Assembly (NCBI GenBank): GCA_000151295.1
Contig: GG745370.1
Location: 62,001 to 126,000, forward strand
From: Allomyces macrogynus ATCC 38327
Lineage: Eukaryota; Blastocladiomycota; Blastocladiomycetes; Blastocladiales; Blastocladiaceae
Direction of reading: 5' to 3'
Length of the DNA stretch: 64,000 nucleotides
A program made the position numbers and the translations under genes. Below, one piece after another: positions 10,479-21,665 of this stretch (position 1 is the first letter of the stretch; each line of letters starts with the position of its first letter). The notes below the pieces were generated by a model that was not told where the DNA came from, did not search any database, and saw nothing but the letters and a program-made list of their open reading frames with translations.

Positions 10479-13400
10479 TCAGTTCTTACGGAACTTCTTC
10501 CCCGCATTCCCGCCCGCGGCCCCCTTGGACGCGCTCCGCTTCTTCCCCGCCCCCTGCGCCGATTGGGGCTGCTCCTTCTTTGGCTGCGGGACCTTGACGT
10601 CGTCTTTCTGCGGCTTCCCTGCGGCCTTGACCGAGATCCGGCCCGACGCACCGAGCCCGCGCGCCTGAATCCCGGCGGTCGCGCGATCCCATTCGGCGTC
10701 GGACCCGGCAATCGCGTACTCGCTCAAGTCAATTGCAGCGAGCAACTCCTTTTGCCGGTCGCGCAGTGCCGCCGACGCCTCATCGCCCGCCTCTGACATT
10801 TCGTCGTCGAGGTGCTCGCGCAGCGGGTCCCACGCCGCGTCGTCGTGCAGGTCGCGGCGCGCGCTCGATGACGGCGCATCGGACTCCTCCGTTTCGGCGG
10901 GAGCGGCAGGCGCGGCCACCGCGGGCTTCTGCAGCGCCGGCAACGAGTCCTGGATCGCGGCGGCCTGCACGGCGTTCAGGTACCCGTTGAACTTGCGCAT
11001 GATCTTGAGGAACAGCGCCATCAGCTGCGACGCCGGCAAGCTGTACTCCTTTTCGAGGTCGGTGATCGACTTCCGCTGCAGGCCGAGACCAAGGAGCAGC
11101 GACTGCTGCAGGCCCGACAACTCGACGCCCACCGCATCCGCAGCGCCACCGGCCGTCGCGCCCGATCCGGGGAACCCGAGTCCGCGGGCGAAATACGTGT
11201 CGGCGAGTGTGGGGACCAAGTCGAGGATCACGTGGTAGTCGAGCAAGTTGCCCGCGTACGAGTCGAGCCGTTTCAAGTCGTGCGGCGTGAAGAGGTCGTC
11301 GACGGTCGACGCCGTCAATCCACGGCCCGTGACCTGCGCCGCATTCGCGGGCCCGCGCGTCGCTGCATCCAAGATCGAAATGCACGTGACGGTATCAAAC
11401 TTCTTGAACTCGTACGCGAGCAAGTGCAGGAACCGGCGGCAGAAATCGCGCGAGAATTGCGGCACCCACGCGGCGCGCGCGTCGTTGGCGGCATCGAGCG
11501 ACTTGACCATGACGCACGTGTGTTCGCCCGTCAGTTCGTTGGGCGTCTGCCGCAGATAGAGCGGGAAGAAGCCGCCCTTTTTCCAAAACTTGAACAGCTG
11601 CCGCGTCAGACCAAACGAAACCCCGAGCCAGTCGAGCCGCTCGGGTTTGCGCTGCGAGAGCCGCACGAGCATCGGCGGCATCTGGTCGGCCGACCGCACC
11701 GTAATGTCCTCGTTGTGCAGCGCATCGTCCTGGTCCATGTTGTCGAGCGACGAGATGCGCGAGGTCACGTTCGGCACGGTGTCCTCGAGCAAGTCGAACG
11801 AGCCCTTGTAGTACTGCTCGAGCTGCTCGAGCGCGTGCGACCCGTACCCCATGCCCATGTAGTCTGGGTGCGTGGCAATGCGCACGACGCGCGCGCCCGA
11901 GAGCTGGCCAAACCCGTCGTCCTGGAACTGCTGCGACATGCACCATGGGATCAGGTCGCCGTCGTTGCGCACGCCACGCGAGAGCGCACTGCGAATCGAC
12001 GACGCCGAGATCTGGCCTTCGAGACAGACTTGCAACACGACGAGCGGTTCCGGCAAAATCTCGTCCTCGTCGTTGGTGGCGGCGTAGGCCGACGGTGGTG
12101 GGAGCAGGACAAACAGGTGGTGCGCCGGCGCGTCCGACATGAGCTGCAGGTCGTTGGGCGTGTTCTTGTAGTGCGACGCGACGTAGAGCGCCATCATGCG
12201 CTGCAAAAAGGCCTCGGAGACGGGATGGTGCGAGAAGAGCGTGTCACGCGAGACGTAGTACAGCTGGCACTCGGACGGGTGCGGGCAGCCCGTGATCGTC
12301 TTGGAGACGGTCGCGTCAAGGCACAGCAGGCTGTTGAGCCACTTTTCAATCGCGTCCCCTTCGCCGTACCGAATCGGCTGCTCGAGCGTCACCTCGCGCA
12401 AGGTGCGCTGCAGCGGGTCCTTGGCCGAGTCAGCGGCCGCAGCGTCACCGCCCGCGACCGACGCCGACGCGGCCTGCTGCCGCAGTGACTGGATCAACTT
12501 GAGCGACAGCGACCGACCGGTACCTTCGTACCCGTGAATCGTCGACGCCATGAAGATCAGGTACGGCCCCATGAGTTTGCGCACCATGGGCAGCGGAATC
12601 GCGGCGGCCTCGTCAATCACGAGCAATTCGGCCTGCCCAAGCACCTGCGCGTCCTCGGGGTGGATGTACTGCACGGTCTGCCGGTGGTTGCGGAAAATAT
12701 TGATTCGCACAATCGCCTTGTTAAGTGCCGGGTTGGTCGACTGCACGAGATCGTAGTCGAGGTGCTCCTCGTAACCCAATGCATCAAGCCCCTTGAACAC
12801 AAATTCGAAGAGCGTCTTCAAGTTTTCGGGCGACGGCGAGGTCACGAAAATGTTCGAGTAGCCGTAGGCGATAGCCGCCGCCATGGCGAGACCGAGCGCC
12901 GCGGATTTACCACGACCACGCGCCGCGGTGAGCGTGACGGTCGCGCGCAACGACTTGTCGGCAATCGCCTCGACAAACGTGAGCAGCGCCTTGGCCTGAT
13001 CGCGGGTCATGGCGCAATTCACGAGCGAACCGACGGGCTGAGTCTCCTTGAGCGACTCCTTCAAGTCGCGCAGTTCCTGCGCGGCGGGCGACTGGGCCTC
13101 GGCGAGTTCGAGCGCCTTGGCCGGATCCATGCCCTCGTAGACGGGCGTCACGTCGCGCGCGCGAGAGAGCGGGAGGACGTTGAGTTCGTCGTCGACGACG
13201 AGGCACGACTCGCACCCGGCGAGCGACAGCAAAAACCGCTCGTTGAACCGCGCGACCACGTCCTGGTGCGACTCGGTGCGGTACCGCGAGTGCACGTCCA
13301 TGGCCATCGTGTAGAGCTGGCGCAGCGAGGTCATGGTTTTCAAGAGCAACACGACGATGCCGCCGCCTTCAACCGTTTCGACGGTGCGGGCCAGCAAGTT

Positions 13401-14018
13401 GGGCGTGAGCGCTTCAAAGTCCTGCAGGACGCACATGCCGTAGGTGTTGCCGAGAATCTTGTGCGTTTCCTTGTAGTAGGTGTAGCGAATATCGGTCGAA
13501 GAGATGAAGAGCTCAAACGGGTCGTCCTTGTCGGCGTCGCGCGTGCCGTTCTTGATCTGCTTCTTGATGAGCCGCATGCGCTTCTTGCGGTGCGACGTGA
13601 ACCCGAGCTCCTTCTTGTAGCACCACAGCACCGACGGGCGCTTGTTGATGCGCGCCTTGGCCAGGAACAGGTGCAGGTTCACGACTTGCTCGCGGCCGCG
13701 GTCGCCGACGATCACAAACATGCTGCGGTGGTTCTGCGCGATGCCGTTCTGGAGCATAATCGGGATGCGCGGGTCGACCTTCTTGCGCTGCTGCTGGTGG
13801 CGCAGGCTCTTGCCGCCGTCAGTGGGGGTGCTGGCGTTAGCGCCATCTTGCGGTTGCGTAGCGGACGCGGCCGGCGCCGGCGGGTCGGTCGATTTCTTGG
13901 ACTTCATTTGCCGGAGGTGCGGGCGCGTGAAGGTGGTGGTGCTTAGGCGAGGATATCCTGAGCTGCTTGGCGCGATCACTGGTGGTCCGAGAGACGGACG
14001 GACGTGCGTCTTGGCCAT
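10479..14018 (-). CDS. KRE33: RNA cytidine acetyltransferase (NAT10/Kre33)
   Basis: Acetyl-CoA and ATP-dependent enzyme that makes N4-acetylcytidine in 18S rRNA and tRNA and is needed for small-subunit assembly in the nucleolus (known for the family). The uninterrupted ORF gives 1,179 residues, slightly longer than yeast Kre33 (about 1,050). Visible: N-terminal block KKVDPRIPIMLQNG and VIVGDRGREQVV; P-loop AARGRGKSA at about residue 364-372; Walker B-like LLVIDEAAAIPL; IHGYEGTGRSLSLK; GNAT acetyl-CoA fold with RIATHPDYMGMGYGS at about 711-726; Lys-rich C-terminus ending KKFRKN. First ATG is at 14018, but an in-frame ATG at 13907 (MKSKKS) starts closer to the conserved domain and could be the true start; the 37 residues between look like translated leader. 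No intron seen. Confidence 0.95.
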   Translation of the reverse strand: MAKTHVRPSLGPPVIAPSSSGYPRLSTTTFTRPHLRQMKSKKSTDPPAPAASATQPQDGANASTPTDGGKSLRHQQQRKKVDPRIPIMLQNGIAQNHRSMFVIVGDRGREQVVNLHLFLAKARINKRPSVLWCYKKELGFTSHRKKRMRLIKKQIKNGTRDADKDDPFELFISSTDIRYTYYKETHKILGNTYGMCVLQDFEALTPNLLARTVETVEGGGIVVLLLKTMTSLRQLYTMAMDVHSRYRTESHQDVVARFNERFLLSLAGCESCLVVDDELNVLPLSRARDVTPVYEGMDPAKALELAEAQSPAAQELRDLKESLKETQPVGSLVNCAMTRDQAKALLTFVEAIADKSLRATVTLTAARGRGKSAALGLAMAAAIAYGYSNIFVTSPSPENLKTLFEFVFKGLDALGYEEHLDYDLVQSTNPALNKAIVRINIFRNHRQTVQYIHPEDAQVLGQAELLVIDEAAAIPLPMVRKLMGPYLIFMASTIHGYEGTGRSLSLKLIQSLRQQAASASVAGGDAAAADSAKDPLQRTLREVTLEQPIRYGEGDAIEKWLNSLLCLDATVSKTITGCPHPSECQLYYVSRDTLFSHHPVSEAFLQRMMALYVASHYKNTPNDLQLMSDAPAHHLFVLLPPPSAYAATNDEDEILPEPLVVLQVCLEGQISASSIRSALSRGVRNDGDLIPWCMSQQFQDDGFGQLSGARVVRIATHPDYMGMGYGSHALEQLEQYYKGSFDLLEDTVPNVTSRISSLDNMDQDDALHNEDITVRSADQMPPMLVRLSQRKPERLDWLGVSFGLTRQLFKFWKKGGFFPLYLRQTPNELTGEHTCVMVKSLDAANDARAAWVPQFSRDFCRRFLHLLAYEFKKFDTVTCISILDAATRGPANAAQVTGRGLTASTVDDLFTPHDLKRLDSYAGNLLDYHVILDLVPTLADTYFARGLGFPGSGATAGGAADAVGVELSGLQQSLLLGLGLQRKSITDLEKEYSLPASQLMALFLKIMRKFNGYLNAVQAAAIQDSLPALQKPAVAAPAAPAETEESDAPSSSARRDLHDDAAWDPLREHLDDEMSEAGDEASAALRDRQKELLAAIDLSEYAIAGSDAEWDRATAGIQARGLGASGRISVKAAGKPQKDDVKVPQPKKEQPQSAQGAGKKRSASKGAAGGNAGKKFRKN

Positions 14019-14263
14019 TCGCCGTCAGGTGACGTGTTGCAGCCTGGAGCCGCTCCTGCTGCAATCCGTTACTGGCCATGTTCTCTCACAACACTGTTGG
14101 CATTCTGCAACCACTTCCTCACGCGACCGCAATCTCCGTCACAAACAATAACAAGACGGCCTACATGATCAAATATACAGGGTGCCAAACAACGCCGCAC
14201 ACGCCGGTGCTCGACGGTAGACAGGGAATGGCTATTTAAATTGCCGACGATGCCGCACTTCCC

Positions 14264-14549
14264 TCAGTCGCTAGTCGCTGTTGGTGTCCTTGGCTTCGGC
14301 GCGGGCCACCCCATCCTCGCGTGCAGCGTAGCGAGCTCCTCGTCGGTCATGGCGGCCGCGTGCTTCTGGTAGTCCTCCTGAGGGCGCGACGAGGCGAAGG
14401 GTCAGCGGCAATGCCCATCGCGTGAGTGCCGTTGTCGACTGAAATCTCCGTACCCAGAGCTCGCGCTTGGCCTTGTCCTGGTAGTAGAAGCCGGCGAGCG
14501 ACCCGCCAACGGCCGCGGCGGTCACAAACATAACGCGAAGGAACGTCAT
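14264..14549 (-). CDS. small single-pass membrane protein, unknown function
   Basis: Two exons, 14454-14549 and 14264-14377, with intron 14378-14453 (76 nt, GT-AG, phase 0), give 69 residues. The N-terminus (MTFLRVMFVTAAAVGGSLAG) is one hydrophobic segment, followed by FYYQDKAKRELW at the splice junction and then a charged helix containing DEEL. Size, an N-terminal membrane anchor and a charged helix recall small inner-mitochondrial-membrane subunits such as ATP synthase subunit e, but the match is only in general shape and I do not assign it. It lies divergently upstream of the NMA111-type gene. Confidence 0.6.
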
Positions 14550-14988
14550 GGCGCCAGTGTTGATTGTGGTCGTCAACTGAAGCTTGCTGGGCGAAAAAAT
14601 ATGGTCAAACGACTTGTCAACCGGGACCAAGGATCAGACGGGCGGCTCCGTCGCAGCAGCTCAGTGCTCCTGCAGCAAGTTACTTGTTGCCGGTGTCGAT
14701 TCAAGGTGAGCGTTGCAGCGGTTAGTGTGGCAGCGGTAGCGAGGAGTGGAGGTGCTGCGATCGAGGCTGCGAGCGGAGTGTCTCGCAACGTCCACGTCAC
14801 AATAATGAGATCAAGTGCGAGACAGCACGCGTCACGTGGACAAGACGCAGATCAGACGCGGTTGGCCGTCATGACCGGCCGCGAGATCACCACGACGACG
14901 GCGACGAAACGGCGACGGCGGCGATAAATAGCTCGCTGCAACCGCGACGAGGCCGTGGTATCAACAATCAGTCGAAACCGTGCAACCC
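14550..14988. promoter_or_regulatory. divergent intergenic region, likely bidirectional promoter
   Basis: 439 bp between two start codons facing away from each other. An ATAAATA stretch lies at 14924-14930, 59-65 bp before the NMA111 ATG, and a CACGTG hexamer lies near 14831. Both assignments are pattern-based only. Confidence 0.4.
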
Positions 14989-17900
14989 ATGGACTCTTCC
15001 ACCGACGCAAGCCCGCTCGGCTCACCCGTCTTGTCGGCGTCCGGCAGCGCCTACGCGCTCGACCTCGCCGATCACGACATGCGCCTGTCGTCCGACTCGC
15101 TTACGCGCAGCAAGCGACGCCGGCTCGACTCGGCCGGCAGCAGCGTCATTTCGGCACCCACGGGATCGCACCCGGCGACGGCAGCGCTTACGGAAACCGA
15201 CGCTGCCCTTTCCCGGCGCTGGCAGCAGACGATCGAGCGCGTCGTACCGTCGATCGTGTCCGTGCGGTTCATGGTCGTGGCGGCTTTTGATACGGAGCAC
15301 GCGTGCACGTCCGAGGCGACCGGGTTTGTAGTGGATGCCGAGCAGGGGCTGATCTTGACGAACCGTCACGTCGTCGGGCCCGGGCCATTTGTTGGCCATG
15401 TCGTCTTTCATAACCACGAGGAGCTGGATGTGATCCCAATGTACCTATGTTTGTTTTCAAAAGACCAATTTTTGTTTCCGTGAGGTCCTGATCGATATTT
15501 GTCTCCTTTACTCAGCTACCGCGACCCGATCCACGATTTCGGCTTCTTGAAGTACGACCCATCCAAGCTCAAGTACCTGACCGTACAGTCCATCCCGCTG
15601 CGGCCCGACTTGGCCAAGGTCGGGCTCGAGATCCGTGTGTGCGGTAACGATGCGGGCGAAAAGCTCTCCATCATGGCCGGGTCGATTTCGCGACTCGACC
15701 GCAACGCGCCTGAGTACGGAGATCTCACGTACAACGACAGCGACACGTTCTATCTCCAGGCAGCTGCGTCCACGTCCGGCGGATCGAGCGGTTCGCCCGT
15801 TGTCGACATTGACGGCAATGCCGTGGCCCTCCAGGCCGGTGGGCGCACCGAGGCCGCAACCGATTTCTTCCTCCCTCTCTCCCGCGTCTTGCGAGCGCTG
15901 CAATTGCTACAACGCGGCGAGCCGATCATGCGCGGCACGATCCAGACCGTGTGGTTGCACCGCCCGTTCGACGAGGTGCGCCGGCTCGGGCTGCGACCCG
16001 AAACGGAGGCTGCGATTCGGCACGCAAGCCCCAAAGAAATTGGCATGCTCGTTGCCGAGATTGTCCTGCCGGAATCGCCCGCACACGGTCATTTGCAAGA
16101 GGGCGACGTGCTCATCAAGGTGAACGGCGAGTTTGTGACGCAGTTTGTGCCGCTCGAAGTCGTGGTTGACGAAAGCGTCGGCGGGACCATGACGCTCTCG
16201 ATTGAGCGCGGCGGGACCCCGCTCGAAATTACGCTGCAAGTGGGCGACCTGCATGCGATCACGCCCGACAAGTACCTTGACGTGGGCGGCGGCAAGCTCA
16301 ACAACCTCAGCTACCAGCTGGCGCGGCACTATGGCGTCGCCGTCAAGGGCGTCTACGTTGCGCAGGCCGCTGGCATGTTCCATCTCGACGGGTCGTCGCA
16401 CGGCCTGATTGTCGACAGTATCAACAGCCAGCCCGTGTCCTCGATCGAGGACATGATTCCGATCCTGCAGGCGATCCCGGACCGCGAGCGCATTCCGATC
16501 ACCTACTACTTTATCGACGACGTGCACACCAAGTCAGTCTCGATCGCGACCATGGACAAGCACTGGGCGCCGTTCCGGCTCGCTGTGCGCAACGACGGCA
16601 CGGGCAAATGGGACTTCACCGACCTCAACACCAACGCGCCGCCCGAACCGACCGTCTCCGTGCAGCACGCCGTCGTACCCGAGTTTTCCCTCGGGCCCGT
16701 GACCCCGCTCATGCCGAGCGTCGTGCGCGTCGCCGCCACGAGCCCCGTCATGCTCGACGGCGTCCCCTCATCCCGCGCGTCCGGGACCGGTCTCGTCGTC
16801 GACGCCGGCTTCGGCCTGGTCCTCGTGTCGCGCGCGGTCGTCCAATTCGACCTGGTCGAAATCATGGTCACCTTCTGGGATGCCGTGCAGGTCCCCGCGC
16901 GCGCTGTCTTCATTCACCCGGTGCACAACTACGCGATCGTGCAGTACGCGACCGCGCAGCTGGACGCGCCCGTGCGGTCGGCCCCGTTGTCGAGTACGCG
17001 CGCCGTACCTGGGCAAAAAGTGGATTTCTTGGCCGTCACGCACAACCAGCGGCCCGTGCATGTGGCCACGACGGTCACGGACGTGAACTTGCTCACGATC
17101 CCGTGCTCGGGCGAGCCGAGGCCGCGCGCGATTAATTTTGATGCGATCACGCTCGATTCGCCGTTGGCGAGCACGTGCGCGTCGGGGGTCCTCGCGGATC
17201 CGGGGTCGGGGGCTGTGGTTGCACTGTGGGCTACGTTCACGGGCGAGCGGAATAACTCGACGGGCAACAACAGTAGGTTATTGCACCCGCCTTGTCCGTT
17301 TTTCAATGAGCCGAAACTAACTAGCTTGATTTCTCCGTAGTGGAGTACTACTTGGGCATCCCCATGGCCGACGTCGTCCCCGTCATCACGCGCGTGCGCG
17401 ACCGCGTGCGCTCCCTGATGCCCCCGCCATCCACGACCCTGACCAAGCTCCCGCCCCTCCTCTACCCGCTGCCGGACCTGGGCCTGACCGTGCTCAACGT
17501 TGAGTGGCAGCAAACCTCGCTCGTGCAGGCGCGCGCCATGGGCGTGCCCGACACCTGGCTCGCGCGAGTCCAGGACGCCAAGAAACGGCACATCCTGCGC
17601 GTGCGCCGTGTCGAGTCCGGGCGCGAATGCGACGGCGTCCTGCGTGAACTCGACCTCGTCCTGACCATGGACGGCGCCCTCGTCAACAACATGGCCGACG
17701 TGACCGCCGCCGTCGCCCGCGCGAACGGCGCGCCGATGACCCTGAACGTCCTGCGCCGGAAACAGTTGGTCGATGTAGTTGTGACTCCGGCGCCGCTGGA
17801 CGCGGGCACCGACCGGTGTATCTTGTGGTGCGGGGCTCTGATCCAGCCACCGCACAAGGCCGTCCGGCAGCAGTGCCGCGACCCGCCGTCCGGGTGCTAC

Positions 17901-18322
17901 GTGAGTCGTCGGCAGCAGGGGTCGCCCGCCGTCATGTTTGAGCTCACGGAGACGACGTTTGTCACGCACGTGAATGAGCATGCGACGCCCGACTTGGATG
18001 CGTTTTTGAGTGCGGTGCGGAGTGTGCCGGATGGGGCCTACGTGCGCGTCAAGGTGTGCTCGTTTGATTTCATCCCGGCGGTGATTTCAGTGCGCACCAA
18101 TGCACATTATTTCCCGACTTCGGTGCGGTTTCGATTCGGTTGCGGGGGTGGGTGGGGTGGCGAGGGGCGGGATGCCTGACCGTGGTGTTGTTCTCGTTGG
18201 TTTAGGAAATTCGCCGCGAGCCGACGTCCCCGCACGGGTGGGCCGTGACCAAGATCTCGGACGAGGCCGAGGCAGGGACGCCCGACGCGTCGGCCATGGC
18301 CGTCGACGATCCGATCGAGTAA
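14989..18322 (+). CDS. NMA111: nuclear HtrA-like serine protease with PDZ domains (Nma111)
   Basis: Four exons: 14989-15440, 15516-17272, 17341-18122, 18206-18322; introns 75, 68 and 83 nt. Product 1,035 residues (yeast Nma111p 997). An HtrA-family protease known in yeast for nuclear, pro-apoptotic action on Bir1. Basic nuclear-localisation-like SKRRRLDS is near residue 41. The trypsin-like triad is visible: H127 in LTNRHVV, D158 in DPIHDFGF, and S242 in SSGSP. PDZ-like segments follow, then a second, degenerate protease-like half lacking a clear triad (about residue 560 on) and a final PDZ-like region. Start ATG 14989 is preceded by an in-frame GTG at 14980 that is not needed. The last exon encodes an acidic tail ending DDPIE. 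The gene is convergent with the kinase gene, 95 bp apart. Confidence 0.94.
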
Positions 18323-18417
18323 GTGGAACTTTAGCAAAAGGGCTGTTTTGATTTGCATCACGTCGCGCAACTGTCGCGCAGGTTGTAAAAACAAGCAATG
18401 CGAACCGTTTGGATCAT

Positions 18418-19631
18418 TTACTGGTAGGGTGCGAGTGCCTCGAGCACGGCCGGCAACGTTGGTCGTTTGCGCATGTCGATTTGCAGCATGCTCTTGATGA
18501 GGTCCGTCCCCGCGTCGTTTCTGTCGTTGCAAGTCGCCGTCAGTTCTCTTTGGTCGCGACCAATCGGATCGCATTGCACCCAAATAACCAAAGAACGAAG
18601 CGAAATCGTACCGCCCCTGGTAATCAATCGCCGCCAACGCCGCCGACTCGGTCCCATCAAACGCCATTTTTCCAAACACCATAAAGTAGAGGCACGCGCC
18701 CAGACTCCAGACATCTGTGCGCGTATCCAGTGCGCACTGCGACGGCACACTGAACAGTTCCGGCGGTCGGAACGCCGCCGTGACATGAATCGCCGCATCG
18801 TCCTGCAATGCATCGGCCTGCGCGCGCGTGTGCACGACACGCGCTGCGGGAACCACGCCGCCGAGATCCGTCAGGACCGTGCCGCGACCGTGGTCTGCGA
18901 TAAGGAAGTTGGCGGGCTTGATGTCACGCACGACGCATGGTGGGTCGAGGAGGTGGAACGCGAGGACCCCCTGGCACATGGTGCGGAATAGGGAGAGCAG
19001 AAAGTCGAGCGAGAGCGGTTGGTGCCGTTGCGTGCGAAGGTCGATGAAGTCTTGCAGGTTACCGTTCTAACGATGGTTCGAGTGGTCAGGATGGTTGAAT
19101 TGATGGAGGACAGGGAGTTTTGCACACCGAGTAGTAAGGCATTAGCAGGAAGCCCTGCGGTCCAGATGCGCCGGGGATCACGGCCGAGGCAACGAGCCGC
19201 ATAACGTGCGGGTGCGTGACGGCGCCGTGCGCCTTGACTTCCGACTCGAAAGTCTGGCGAAACGGGTGGAGAAGCGTGTCAATCACATTTTGGACCAGGT
19301 CGCCGCAAAAGAGACCGCGACACGAACATGTCGCGACTCAACTTCGGATGCCTGCACGCGTTTGAGCGCGTAGAGCGGGATATTGCCCGGCGCGCCGTGC
19401 GGGGCCGAAAGGTCGCGAACGAGGAACACGGTGCCGAATCCGCCCTGACCAGACAAATGGCGCGGATGAGATTACAAGTCGAATATATTGCCTCGAAATG
19501 AATACCTCGGCAATCTTGCGCTGGTACAGCAGCTTGCGCCCGTTCAGATTCACACACGAGTCGTGGTTCTTGTCGACGAGCGAGTAGAGCGCGTAGAGCA
19601 TGACGCGAAAGCCGTGGACGAGCGAGTTCAT
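18418..19631 (-). CDS. ENV7: STK16/Env7-type Ser/Thr protein kinase with altered catalytic motifs
   Basis: Five exons: 19506-19631, 19328-19444, 19128-19253, 18612-19066, 18418-18520; introns 61, 74, 61 and 91 nt; 308 residues (human STK16 305). NAK-family kinases of this type act at Golgi/vacuolar membranes (family knowledge). Glycine loop EGGFGTVFLV is split between exons 1 and 2 and has Ala where the first loop Gly is usual. The ATP-anchoring Lys is in YALKRV (about residue 70). The catalytic loop reads CVVRDIKPAN, so the His of HRD is Val (codon 18929-18931); Asp171 and the Asn are kept. The metal-binding motif is DLG, as in human STK16. RPPELFSVPS and DTRTDVWSLG are strongly STK16-like. 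For intron 2 an alternative donor 15 nt upstream is possible. Confidence 0.9.
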
Positions 19632-20033
19632 GGTGGATTGGTGCCCGCTGGAGTATTTGAGCGGCAGTCGGAGAATGTTGGTTGGAGACCGGCCGCACTT
19701 CACTTGGCGGAGACGTGGAATTTCGTGCGCGTTGCCATGAATGCGATCAGTTGCCGTCGACAGAATCTGTGCAGGTGTTGGCCAAGTGGTTGGTCGGAGC
19801 GACAAATGATCGGCAATGGCGGTTTGACCGAGCCTGCCAAGCGGCACAGGCAGGAAAGAAAGAACGCCAAGCTGTTCAGAACAGAGTCGCGTGTGTTCGA
19901 CGTGGCGAAAATGGAGTGCCTACGTTTTGGTCGCCAGTCTGCGAGCGTTCGTTCCCATTTTGCAGTGCCCGCTTTGCCGTCCCGACCAACTTTCCTCGCT
20001 CCGACCACGCTCACCCGTTGATGCAAAGGGGCT
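19632..20033. other. intergenic
   Basis: About 400 bp upstream of the kinase start and before the SNF2-like fragment. No gene or clear signal recognised. Confidence 0.5.
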
Positions 20034-20400
20034 GCTTGATCATGGAATGGCCGCGATCCTAAGGAGTCTCGACCTGCGAGGATCGTCGACGTTGGCATGG
20101 TTGCCTGCAGCATGCACCAAGGCGACCTTCAATGTGGTCTTCGCCATGCCTAGCAAACTGGATAATTTGCCGCGCGGCGTGAAGCACGTCGTGTTTGTGC
20201 ACCCGGTTGTGGACGCGTCCGAGACCATGACGCGTGCGGCCGAAATGCGCGCAATCGCTGTCGTCGCGCAGCGTGCTGGCGCAGCGAGTAAATTGGAGGT
20301 GGTGTATTTCGTAGCGCGCTATACGGTCGAGGCGCAAATTGTGGAGCAGTGGCATGCAAATGAGGTGCACGTCACGACGGGCGCGGACGTCACGTTGTAG
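20034..20400 (+). pseudogene. SNF2 helicase C-terminal fragment, orphaned and inverted
   Basis: An open stretch ending in TAG at 20398-20400 contains HVVFVHPVVDASETMTRAAEM and YFVARYTVEAQIVEQ. These line up with the last helicase motifs of the intact SNF2/RING protein at 31605-36243 (HVVIVHPFLGASETMSRA, RFVTRNTIEEE). The intact gene has an intron between these blocks; here they run on without one, separated by about 24 residues. No upstream helicase motifs are present in this orientation. The rest of the copy lies beside it on the opposite strand, so this piece looks inverted. Confidence 0.75.
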
Positions 20401-20569
20401 TTAATTTGCAACAGCCTAACTTGAGCGGCCTGCCAAACCGACTTGCAGTGAAAGAAAATCGATGCATATGAGAAGCATGACCAAATCGATGGAGAAACAA
20501 GAGACTGTGATCTGTTCGCTTGTTCGCGCTGATACGTACGTGCGAGAGTGCTGTGTTTGCTCACCTGGA

Positions 20570-21665
20570 AGGCGGCGTGCCGTCGATCCACTCGCGGACA
20601 TTGATGACTCGTTGAAGTATGGTGGTACAAAGCCAGTGACTGCGCGGCCGGGTCAGTGACGAGTACGCGCTGGACGTATGCGACGACTGCGCGGATCTTG
20701 GTACCGTACGCGTCATGCTGCGACATCAGTGCTGGCGGTGCAAGTGCGATAGCGGCCGGCATGGCCGTGAATTGCGTCGCGCTCGGTGCGGAATCGGCGA
20801 CGTGGTGATGTTTGCACCGGAGCACCTGGCCGCGCAGCGACATGCTGTCGGCCTCAGTCAGAACGCCCATTTCGGCCGGGGTCCACACGACCGATTCGAC
20901 GCGCCAGTGCACTTGCACCGGCCGTGGCACCGTGCCGGCGCACGCACGCGTTAAAGAGCGCCTGGGCGGTCTCGCGCGACGGAATAATATTCTGAGCGGC
21001 GCCGAGCTTGCGCACGCGCTGGAACACCGACTCGACCGAGGTCATGATCACGCCAGAGCCGAAACCGATCCAGAACGAGGCGCGCAGTTGGCAGACCACG
21101 TCGCCGAGCGTTTCGCGTTGCGTAGAGACGCCTCAACGAGCGTAATCTCGCGTCTCGAAATTGCGAATAAATGAATTGCTGAGGTCCTGGAGGTCGTCGA
21201 CGATGAGCCGGTGGAAGTGCACGCGCTCCAGAATCACGGGGTGTCTATCGTGGCCAAATGATAGAGGTGCGACTGACCCCAGGAGTCGTCGTCGTGGGCA
21301 ATGTCGTCGAGCGTCGTGCGTCGTTTGTCGATTGGGTGTTGGTGATCATGAGCATTCGGCAGGCTGCCACGGTCGTTCGAAACAGCGTGGTCAAAATGGC
21401 TGCCCGTGGTGATCGCGCGACGAGCGGGCCTAGCACAGTCAGCGATTCGGCATGGGGCGGATTCGGCGAGCAGCGCAGCACGCTCGTCGGCGAGTGCGGC
21501 AGCGGGAAGAGCAGTTGGTAGTGGAATGATCCCGACAGCGACGCGATTTGCAGCAAGTCGGACAGCTGGCAAGGGCGTTGCTTCTTGAGCCGTGGGCACG
21601 GTGGTCGTGCGACGGCGCTTACTTGGATGGTGTTGCAAACTGTTATCCGTCGATATGTCTCTCAT
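20570..21665 (-). pseudogene. decayed, RING-less copy of the SNF2/RING ATPase
   Basis: Minus-strand blocks in shifting frames match the intact gene at 31605-36243. They include an N-terminus with KRRRTTT (ATG 21665; the intact gene has KRRRTTA); VILERVHFHRLIVDDL against VILERVHFHRAVIDE; LRASFWIGFGSG against LRASFWLGLTGT; RETAQALFNACVRR against RAAAQAFLNGSVRR; TPAEMGVLT against TAAEMGLMA; and YGTKIRAVVAYVQRVL against YGSKIRALVAYVRRVL. The P-loop segment and the whole RING finger are missing, and at least two frameshifts and stops interrupt it. The remaining helicase end is inverted at 20034-20400. Confidence 0.8.

Noticed and set aside
13840..14018. Separate upstream exon for NAT10
   Set aside because: The N-terminal extension is in the same open frame and needs no splice; the only question is whether ATG 14018 or 13907 is used.
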